Shown here: positions 58,044 through 64,000 of the stretch, one piece after another
Numbering within the stretch: the stretch's first letter is position 1
Layout of the letters: every line of letters begins with the position of its first letter
Source: Caldimonas caldifontis
GTDB taxonomy: Bacteria > Pseudomonadota > Gammaproteobacteria > Burkholderiales > Burkholderiaceae_C
Length of the DNA: 64,000 nt
Assembly (NCBI RefSeq): GCF_002930615.1
Contig: NZ_PSNX01000002.1
Location: forward strand, 248,001-312,000
Direction: 5' to 3'
Program-made: the position numbers and the translations under genes
Notes under the pieces: model-generated
Database searches by the model: none
The model's input: only the letters and a program-made list of their open reading frames with translations
What the model was told of the DNA's origin: nothing

Positions 58044-60145
58044 GCGGTGCCTCCAATCACGGAGCCGATGCGGATGGTGTGAGTGTCAGGAATCTCGCTG
58101 TGGCCCAGCACGGCCAGCCGAGGAGCGGCGCGCTTGAGCAGCCGGGCCAGGGTCGGGCGGATGGCGTCGGGCACCAGCAGGCAGGCCGGCACACCCAGGT
58201 CTTCCTGCTTCTTGCTGGCACGTGCGGCCGACTGGGTCAGATGGTCGGCCACGCCGGGGTCGAGCGTGGCACCGTGCGGCGAGGTCAGGGCCTGCGTGAC
58301 GAGGCGCTCCAGTTCGGGCTCGATGGCAATCACGTCGAGCTCCTTCACCGGGCCGTAGATCTGCTGGACGATCGCCGGGGCCAGGTTGACACGGATGCGG
58401 CGCGCCAGTTCACCAGGATCGGTGACGGTGCCAGCATGTTCGGCAAGGGTCTCGACGATGGTGCGCATGTCGCGGATGTGCACCGACTCTTCCAGCAGCA
58501 TCTGAAGCACTTTCTGCAATGTGGGAATCCCAACCACCTTAGGTACCACGTCCTCGATGAGCTTGGGTGCCAACTTCGTCACGTGATCCACCAGCTGCTG
58601 CACCTCCGTGCGTCCGAGCAGCTTGGCGGCATGGACTTGCATCAAGTGTGAAAGATGGGTGGCCACCACGGTCGAGGAATCAACCACCGTATACCCGGCC
58701 ATTTGGGCGCTTTCGCGTTGTGCTTCGTCGATCCACACCGAGGGCAGACCGAAGGCCGGGTCGGTGGTGGCAGTGCCGATGAGCTGCGTGCTGGCGTGTC
58801 CGGGGTTGATGGCCAGGAACATGCCGGGGAAGCATTCCCCCTCGCCCACCACGGCGCCACGCAGGGTGATCCGGTAGACGCTGGGCTTGAGCTCGAGGTT
58901 GTCGCGGATGTGCACCGAAGGCGGCAGGAAGCCCACGTCCTGCGCGAACTTGCGGCGCACGCCCTTGATGCGTGCCAGCAAGTCGCCCTGGCGGTCCTTG
59001 TCCACGAGCTGGATCAGGCGGTAGCCCACCTCCAGGCCCAGGATGTCCACGGGCTGCAGATCGTCCCAGGTGGCCTCGGCGTTCGGGCTGGCCTGCTGGG
59101 CTGCCGCCGGCGTGTGCTGGGCCTGCAGCTTGGCGCGCTCTTGCCGTTGGTGAACCCGGTAAGCGGCATAGGCCAGGCCACTGGCAATGCCCAGGAACAC
59201 CACGTGCGGCATGCCGGGGATCACCCCCATGGTGCCGATCACGGCGGCCGTGATGCCCAGGGCCTTGGGCGAGTTGAGCACCTGCCCGGTGATCTGCGTG
59301 CCGACGTCATGCTCCTTGCCCACGCGCGACACGACCATGGCAGCGGCGATGGAGATCAGCAGCGCCGGAATCTGCGCGACCAGTGCGTCGCCCACGGCCA
59401 GCAGGATGTAGGAGTTGGCCGCTTCGCCAGCCCCCAACCCATGCTGAGCCATGCCGATGACCAGGCCGCCGACAATGTTGATGATCAGGATCAGGATGCC
59501 GGCGATCGCATCGCCCCGCACGAACTTGGAGGCACCGTCCATGGAGCCGAAGAACTCGGCTTCCTCGCCCACCTCGGCACGGCGGCGCTTGGCCTCCTTT
59601 TCATCGATGAGGCCGGCATTGAGATCGGCATCGATGGCCATCTGCTTGCCCGGCATGGCGTCCAGGGTGAAGCGCGCGCCCACCTCGGCAATGCGCTCGG
59701 CGCCCTTGGTCACCACCACGAAGTTGATCACCACCAGGATCGCAAACACGATCAGGCCCACGGCAAAGTTCCCGCCAATGAGGAAATGGCCGAAGCTTTC
59801 GATCACCTGTCCGGCGGCCCCGGTGCCGGTGTGCCCATCGAGCAGCACCACCCGGGTGGACGCTACGTTGAGCGACAGGCGCAGCATCGTGGTGAGCAGC
59901 AGCACCGCGGGGAAGGCGGCGAAGTCCAGCGGGCGCACCATGTAGGCCGACACCATCATCACCATCAGCGCACAGGCGATGTTGAAGGTGAACAGCAGGT
60001 CCAGCATGAAGGGCGGCAGGGGCAGCACCATCATGGTCAGGATCATCACCACCAGCAAAGGCGCGGCCAGCACCTTCAGCGGGATGCCCCCCATTAGGTC
60101 CTGGAGCGGTCGCAGCATGGCAGCATTGGAAGCGTTGTTCATCAT
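58040..60145 (-). CDS. flhA: Flagellar type III export gate protein FlhA
   Basis: 701 residues. N-terminal half has eight membrane segments with the FHIPEP-type region (MTLDAMPGKQMAIDADLNAGLIDEKEAKRRRAEVGEEAEFFGSMDGASKFVRGDAIAGIL), diagnostic for FlhA. The C-terminal cytoplasmic domain forms the nonameric ring that docks substrate-chaperone complexes. It overlaps flhB (4 bases) and flhF (4 bases), so the three are translated together. Confidence 0.97.
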   Translation of the reverse strand: MMNNASNAAMLRPLQDLMGGIPLKVLAAPLLVVMILTMMVLPLPPFMLDLLFTFNIACALMVMMVSAYMVRPLDFAAFPAVLLLTTMLRLSLNVASTRVVLLDGHTGTGAAGQVIESFGHFLIGGNFAVGLIVFAILVVINFVVVTKGAERIAEVGARFTLDAMPGKQMAIDADLNAGLIDEKEAKRRRAEVGEEAEFFGSMDGASKFVRGDAIAGILILIINIVGGLVIGMAQHGLGAGEAANSYILLAVGDALVAQIPALLISIAAAMVVSRVGKEHDVGTQITGQVLNSPKALGITAAVIGTMGVIPGMPHVVFLGIASGLAYAAYRVHQRQERAKLQAQHTPAAAQQASPNAEATWDDLQPVDILGLEVGYRLIQLVDKDRQGDLLARIKGVRRKFAQDVGFLPPSVHIRDNLELKPSVYRITLRGAVVGEGECFPGMFLAINPGHASTQLIGTATTDPAFGLPSVWIDEAQRESAQMAGYTVVDSSTVVATHLSHLMQVHAAKLLGRTEVQQLVDHVTKLAPKLIEDVVPKVVGIPTLQKVLQMLLEESVHIRDMRTIVETLAEHAGTVTDPGELARRIRVNLAPAIVQQIYGPVKELDVIAIEPELERLVTQALTSPHGATLDPGVADHLTQSAARASKKQEDLGVPACLLVPDAIRPTLARLLKRAAPRLAVLGHSEIPDTHTIRIGSVIGGTA

Positions 60146-61305
60146 TCAGCCTCGGCAGTCCCGGCGCTCGTCTTGCCGTGATGGGGGTCCAGTTCTTCGG
60201 GCACCTGCAGCGCCGGCAGCTCGCCCGGCATGGGCCCCTGGCCCGCCATGGCCGCGCGCAGTTGGTACACATAGGCCAGCACCTGCGCCACGGCGGCGTA
60301 CAGGGCAGCAGGGATCTCGCGGTCGAGTTCGGCGTGGGCGTACAGGGCACGGGCCAGCATGGGGGCCTGCAGCACCGGCACCTGGGCATCCTTGGCCACG
60401 TCGCGGATGCGCAGGGCGAGCAGGTCGGCCCCCTTGGCCACCACGCGCGGCGCACCCATCAGTGCGTCGTCGTACTTGAGCGCCACGGCATAGTGGGTCG
60501 GGTTCATCACCACCAGATCGGCCTTGGGGACCGCAGCGATCATGCGGCGCTTCACCGCCTCGCGCATCACCGCCTTGACCTTGGCCTTGACCTCCTGGTT
60601 GCCCTCCAGCTCCTTGTGCTCGTCCTTCACCTCGCGATGGCTCATCTTGAGGCGGTTCTTGAGCAGATGACGCTGCAAGGGCACGTCGATCGCTGCGAAA
60701 GCGCCCAGCGCGAGCAGCAGCAGGGCCACGCCCCAAACGATGAGTTCCGTGGCGCGCCCGACTGCAGCCGGCAACGCCACCCCCAGCACCGCCGGAAAGG
60801 CGTCAAGCTGGCGATAGAGATAGAGCGCGCCAATGGCGCCCAGGATGATGGCCAGCACACTGGCCTTGAGCGCCTGGATGAGATTGTCCTTGGAGAACAA
60901 CTGGCCCAGGCCCTTGATCGGGTTCATCTTCGAGAACTTGGGGGCCATGGCCTTCATGGTCCAGTTCCATCCGCCCGAGAGCACTGCCCCCAGCGTGGCC
61001 ACACCCGCCACCACGATGCCCAGGGGCACCGTCACGGCCAGGAACTTCGCCACGGCGCCTGTCAGACGTTCCCCCATGCGGGCCGTCTGCTGCAGGTCGG
61101 TCGCGCCAAAGCGGAGCTCGCTGGCCATCAGATCGAGCATCCAGCCCGTCATCCAGGGGCTGGCCACCATCACCACGGCAATGCCGCCGGCCACGATGAG
61201 GAAATGCCCCAGGTCACGCGAGCGCGCGACCTGGCCGTCCTCGCGCGCCTTGCGGATCTTCCGCTCGGTGGCTGGCAGGTTGCGGTCTTGGGCGTCGTTC
61301 GACAT
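60142..61305 (-). CDS. flhB: Flagellar type III export switch protein FlhB
   Basis: 387 residues. N-terminal half has four membrane segments; the cytoplasmic half contains the self-cleavage motif NPTH (about 267-270, in VVMNPTHYAVALKY). Cleavage switches export from hook to filament substrates. The early segment NDAQDRNLPATERKIRKAREDGQVARSRD is typical. It is the first gene of the flhB-flhA-flhF-flhG-fliA-chemoreceptor operon; an FlhDC-like box lies about 54 bases upstream. Confidence 0.97.
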   Translation of the reverse strand: MSNDAQDRNLPATERKIRKAREDGQVARSRDLGHFLIVAGGIAVVMVASPWMTGWMLDLMASELRFGATDLQQTARMGERLTGAVAKFLAVTVPLGIVVAGVATLGAVLSGGWNWTMKAMAPKFSKMNPIKGLGQLFSKDNLIQALKASVLAIILGAIGALYLYRQLDAFPAVLGVALPAAVGRATELIVWGVALLLLALGAFAAIDVPLQRHLLKNRLKMSHREVKDEHKELEGNQEVKAKVKAVMREAVKRRMIAAVPKADLVVMNPTHYAVALKYDDALMGAPRVVAKGADLLALRIRDVAKDAQVPVLQAPMLARALYAHAELDREIPAALYAAVAQVLAYVYQLRAAMAGQGPMPGELPALQVPEELDPHHGKTSAGTAEAE

Positions 61306-61358
61306 GGCGATGGGCAGATTGCGTCATCGCCATTGTGGAAAGGCCGGCTGCAAACTTG

Positions 61359-61390
61359 AGCCGGAATAGCGGGGGAAATCCCGCCAGTTC
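61359..61390 (-). promoter_or_regulatory. Putative FlhDC-type box before flhB
   Basis: Read on the plus strand, AGCCGGAATAGCGG (61359-61372) is followed after 10 bases by GCCAGTTC (61383-61390). It is the partner of the flgA/flgB motif at 39659-39691: 13 of 14 and 7 of 8 bases agree, with spacing differing by one. It lies in the 99-base gap before flhB. Confidence 0.5.
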
Positions 61391-61404
61391 GCGCAGGGGG
61401 CGGC

Positions 61405-62175
61405 TCAGGAGCCGTCCAGGGCCATCAGGCGGCGCTGCTTCTGGGTCTGGTCGATGAAACGCTGCAGCGCGCGCAGCGACTCACCGCTCATGCCTTCCAA
61501 CTCGCAGCCCATGCGCACGCCCTTGGCCGTGTCGTTGACCCCCGTGATATGGGCCACGCGCAGGCTGGCATTGAAGCGGGTGTCGTCGTCCAGTTCGATC
61601 AGGGTCTGGGTGATCAGGGTGCCCGGCTCGATCAGGGGCGTGTTGTCGGGGACAAAAACGGCGATGCCGCCCAGGCTCACGTCGATGACGCGCAGGTCCA
61701 GCCACACGTCTTCCATGGCCGGGTGCCGCAGGCGCAGCGAGGGACCCGACTTGACCAGGGGCCGCACCCGGTAACTGGAGCGGCGCTGGAAGCGGAACAG
61801 CTCCTTGGGCAGACGGCCGTTGAGCGCGCTCTGGCCCTGGCCGGCGTGCACGTGCACCAGGCCGTCCAGATCGAACTGTATCTTGACGCTGTCCAGGTAG
61901 CCCACGCCCACGACTTCGTCCGAATCCAGCACACGTTCGAGCTGGGGCTCATGGGCATCGACGGTAAAACGCACCACCCCCTTGGCCTTGTTGACCTCGA
62001 AGATGGTGGTCACGAAGCTCGCCCCGCGGGGTGTGGCGATGGTGATGAGCGAGTGGTGCTCCTGCATCTGGCGCAGCAGCGACAGGATCTCGAAGGGTTC
62101 GGTGATGCGAAAGTCGTCCAGTGCCGAGCGGGCCTCGGGCTCGTCGGGCGACAGGGGCATGGGCATCGTTTCCAT
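61405..62175 (-). CDS. ycgR: YcgR-like PilZ flagellar brake protein
   Basis: 256 residues. N-terminal YcgR domain (about 20-120) with DDFRITEPFEILSLLRQMQEHHSLITI, then PilZ (about 125-240). The c-di-GMP motif has RFQRRSSYRVRP (RxxxR) and DVSLGG (D/NxSxxG). When c-di-GMP rises, YcgR proteins bind it and slow the flagellar motor. The start is ATG 62175, six bases after GGGAGG; 17 codons upstream are unlikely. It is 51 bases after fliT and could share its transcript. It connects the c-di-GMP enzymes of this window with motility. Confidence 0.93.
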   Translation of the reverse strand: METMPMPLSPDEPEARSALDDFRITEPFEILSLLRQMQEHHSLITIATPRGASFVTTIFEVNKAKGVVRFTVDAHEPQLERVLDSDEVVGVGYLDSVKIQFDLDGLVHVHAGQGQSALNGRLPKELFRFQRRSSYRVRPLVKSGPSLRLRHPAMEDVWLDLRVIDVSLGGIAVFVPDNTPLIEPGTLITQTLIELDDDTRFNASLRVAHITGVNDTAKGVRMGCELEGMSGESLRALQRFIDQTQKQRRLMALDGS

Positions 62176-62226
62176 GGCAGCCTCCCTGGCAGTGCGGCGC
62201 GTATGGAGCCCTTCGGCCCCGTGCAC

Positions 62227-62529
62227 TCAGTGCAGTGTACGCGGGGAACCGGCCAGCAGGCGGTCCAGATCGTCCAGCCAGGGTTCGGCCAGGTTGCGGA
62301 TCTGTGCATCATTGCGCAGGATGCGCGTCATCACCCGGCTCTTGGCCTTGGCCTGCTCCTCGTCGAGCTGGCGGTCGGCCGCCGCCTGCTTCAGGCGCGA
62401 GATCAGCACCGCGCAGGCTCCTTCCAGGCGCACCACGCGATCCCAATCGCCGGCTCGGGCAGCTTCGAGCATTTCCTCGCTGGCGCGCTCGATGGCCTCG
62501 TAGCAGTCCAGCAGCGCGTTGTCGTCCAT
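62227..62529 (-). CDS. fliT: Flagellar chaperone FliT
   Basis: 100 residues. FliT chaperones the cap protein FliD. Helical; the start MDDNALLDCYEAIERASEEMLEAARAGDWDRVVRLEGAC aligns with the standard FliT beginning. ATG 62529 has GGGAG six bases before it, so I prefer it; GTG 62598 (in-frame, five bases after fliS) would add 23 poorly conserved residues. Conservation is low in this family, so the call leans on position fliD-fliS-fliT. Confidence 0.85.
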   Translation of the reverse strand: MDDNALLDCYEAIERASEEMLEAARAGDWDRVVRLEGACAVLISRLKQAAADRQLDEEQAKAKSRVMTRILRNDAQIRNLAEPWLDDLDRLLAGSPRTLH

Positions 62530-62603
62530 GGCGGGCTCCCGTGCGGCGCTCGAATCGGTGCGTGCGGTGTTCAGCATGTCGTCGTGTTCCTCGGTCACGT
62601 CGC

Positions 62604-63011
62604 TCAGGGGCGCGCGGCGGGCTTCATGGCCACCCAGGCTTCACGGATGGGTGTGAGCAGCTTCACGCATTCCTGCAGCGCGGCATCGTCGTTGCGCAGG
62701 TTGGCGTGCGTCAGGCGGGCCGTGATGTACAGGTAGACGTTGTTGAGGTTCTCCGCCACCTCGCCACCTTGCTGGTGGTTCAGGGCCGCGCGCAGCCCCT
62801 CCTCGATGATGCGCACCGCCTGGCCGATGGCCTTGCCCTTGGCCTCGATGTCGCCGCGGGCCAGGGCTCCACGGGCGCGCGCCATGGCATCGATCGCGCC
62901 GTCATACAGCATCTCCACCAGCTTGTGCGGGTCGGCCCCGGAAACGCCGGTTTCGACCTGGACATGCCCATAGGCAGTGGCTTGGCTTCGGAAGGGTGCA
63001 AACATGGTCAT
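62604..63011 (-). CDS. fliS: Flagellin chaperone FliS
   Basis: 135 residues (E. coli 136). Diagnostic blocks: AYGHVQVETGVSGADPHKLVEMLYDGAIDAMARARGAL, GKAIGQAVRIIEEGLRAALNHQQGGEVAENLNNVYLYITARLTHANLRND. FliS binds flagellin's C-terminus and prevents polymerisation in the cytoplasm. ATG 63011 or the ATG two codons later could be the start. A sigma-28-like promoter is just upstream. Confidence 0.95.
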   Translation of the reverse strand: MTMFAPFRSQATAYGHVQVETGVSGADPHKLVEMLYDGAIDAMARARGALARGDIEAKGKAIGQAVRIIEEGLRAALNHQQGGEVAENLNNVYLYITARLTHANLRNDDAALQECVKLLTPIREAWVAMKPAARP

Positions 63012-63040
63012 TGCTCGCGTTGATGAATGGGTCTGCCTGG

Positions 63041-63068
63041 ATATCGGCTGCCGCAGTCCGTCACTTGA
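63041..63068 (-). promoter_or_regulatory. Probable sigma-28 promoter of fliS
   Basis: On the minus strand, TCAAGTGA (63068-63061), a 12-base spacer and GCCGATAT (63048-63041) resemble TAAAGTTT-N11-GCCGATAA; the -10 part matches 7/8. The spacer is one base longer than ideal. It lies 29 bases before the fliS start. Confidence 0.6.
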
Positions 63069-63114
63069 GACACAAATGGACGGGAATCCCCGCCAGCCTT
63101 CCCCTCAAACGCAG

Positions 63115-63135
63115 GGGGCCCGCATGGCGGGCCCC
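63115..63135 (-). terminator. Hairpin after fliD
   Basis: The 9-base inverted repeat GGGGCCCGC/GCGGGCCCC with a 3-base loop stands 25 bases after the fliD stop. The tail has only a weak T run on the minus strand, so it may attenuate rather than fully stop transcription into fliS. Confidence 0.6.
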
Positions 63136-63160
63136 TGGATGCCTGGCGCGGGACGAGACA

Positions 63161-64000
63161 CTACTTGGACTTGTTCCAGTTGCTGATGGCCGTCATCTGC
63201 TGGTTCACATAGTTGCTCAGGCTGTTGAGCTGCCCCATGCTGGCATCCAGGGCCGTGTACTGTCGCAAGAGGCGTTGTTCGACCAGTGCAATGCGGTCTT
63301 CGTAGCGTTCCTGCTGCTGCTCATTGCGACGGATCGTTGCCCTCAGTCCTTCGCTGCGCGCCGTGAGGAGGCCATCGGCACCCACAACGGCATTCGTCAG
63401 CAGGCGGAAACGTTCAGCGAATCCGTTGTTGCCGGGGTTGTCATCGTCAGAGTTGGAGAAGGCCCGAGCCAGCTCGGTGCGCTGCGTCAGCGCGTCGTTG
63501 AAGCGGGTTTCGTTCAGCTTCAGGGTGCCGTCACGCTGGAGTTCGACGCCCACGCTCGACAGAGAAGTGAACACCGATGAGGCGCCTGATGTCTGGGACA
63601 CGAGGGAGCGCAGCTGGCCGATCAGGCCGATCGCAGTGCGGTCTCCCTGAAGGCTTCCGGCCTTCTTGGTCGCCTCGTCGTAGGCCGTCTCTTTCGCCAG
63701 GTACTTGCTGATGTCATTGTAGGCATTGACGAAGTCCTGCACGGCCTTCTTCATCGCCTCGTTGTCGGCCGACACCTGCACGTTGACGGCAGACGTGGTG
63801 GTCCTTGACAGCGTGAGGGTCAAGCCCTCGACCACGTTGGTGAGGGTGTTGGATGTCGACTCGATGGCCAGGCCGTTGATGCTTGCCAGGGCATTTCGGG
63901 CGGTCTGGGTTTCGGTCACGCTGCCGCCAACGCCCTGCTCGAAGGCCAGGGCCTGCAGGCCGGCGTCGCCGACGACGTCGATGCGCGTCACTGCCGCGTC
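63161..64000 (-). CDS. fliD: Flagellar filament cap protein FliD (HAP2), 5' end outside window
   Basis: 279 C-terminal residues are visible; the gene continues past the right edge. Family blocks: NALASINGLAIESTSNTLTNVVEGLTLTLSRTTTSAVNVQVSADNEAMKKAVQDFVNAYNDISKYLAKET, GIGRLRSL-like GLIGQLRSLV, and the C-terminal coiled coil TIRRNEQQQERYEDRIALVEQRLLRQYTALDASMGQLNSLSNYVNQQM. FliD caps the filament and inserts flagellin. It precedes fliS and fliT, its chaperone's gene. Confidence 0.95.
   Translation of the reverse strand, partial: DAAVTRIDVVGDAGLQALAFEQGVGGSVTETQTARNALASINGLAIESTSNTLTNVVEGLTLTLSRTTTSAVNVQVSADNEAMKKAVQDFVNAYNDISKYLAKETAYDEATKKAGSLQGDRTAIGLIGQLRSLVSQTSGASSVFTSLSSVGVELQRDGTLKLNETRFNDALTQRTELARAFSNSDDDNPGNNGFAERFRLLTNAVVGADGLLTARSEGLRATIRRNEQQQERYEDRIALVEQRLLRQYTALDASMGQLNSLSNYVNQQMTAISNWNKSK

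Overview
The window is high-GC, densely coded DNA from a motile Gram-negative bacterium. Gene content and layout (flgA/flgMN divergent from flgBCDEFGHIJKL, flhB-flhA-flhF-flhG-fliA, fliD-fliS-fliT, an RF2 gene with its recoding site, class I FBPase, M1 aminopeptidase PepN, ApaH) point to a betaproteobacterium of the order Burkholderiales, perhaps of the Rubrivivax/Leptothrix/Aquabacterium type. That placement is inference from protein style and gene order. FlhF/FlhG suggest polar flagella. No insertion sequence, prophage, CRISPR array or rRNA was seen, and no stretch over 300 bases lacks a gene.

Layout. 1-10.4 kb holds housekeeping genes: an acyl-CoA synthetase cut by the left edge, an MsbA-like lipid exporter overlapped by an alpha/beta hydrolase, prfB with a programmed +1 frameshift, pepN, fbp, and an orphan ParA-like ATPase behind a striking three-copy repeat. 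10.4-13.8 kb has tRNA-Thr(CGU), a CorC/HlyC-type membrane protein, apaH, tRNA-Ser(UGA) and a GNAT/DUF1778 toxin-antitoxin pair just 3' of that tRNA. 13.8-29.2 kb is a signalling block: a hybrid kinase with its own HPt, a REC-GGDEF-EAL protein and a GGDEF protein in one tight operon; a divergent membrane histidine kinase; and a PdtaS/PdtaR-like pair (multi-PAS HisKA_2 kinase plus REC-ANTAR regulator) next to an HDOD protein. 29.2-41.4 kb is the flg cluster, with flgA, flgM and flgN on the other strand.

41.4-53.4 kb is an accessory block set between two flagellar regions. It encodes a 1997-residue FAAL-PCP-C-A-PCP-TE synthetase (adenylation pocket reading as glycine, so perhaps an N-acyl-glycine maker). 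Beside it is a four-gene operon: a multi-zinc-ribbon protein with a degenerate GGDEF-like domain, a processive GT2 glycosyltransferase, a TolC-like outer-membrane protein fused to a roughly 250-residue barrel-like domain, and an HlyD-like periplasmic adaptor. The operon looks like a self-contained polysaccharide synthesis and export system and is the best candidate here for an undescribed system.

53.5-64 kb returns to motility: a soluble chemoreceptor, fliA, a FlhG homologue that lacks its P-loop, flhF, flhA, flhB, a YcgR-like PilZ brake, fliT, fliS and the 3' part of fliD. A sigma-28 promoter precedes flgM, another probably precedes fliS, and a shared two-part motif resembling an FlhDC box lies before both flgA/flgB and flhB. 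With the several c-di-GMP proteins, the window reads as a switchboard between swimming and surface life.
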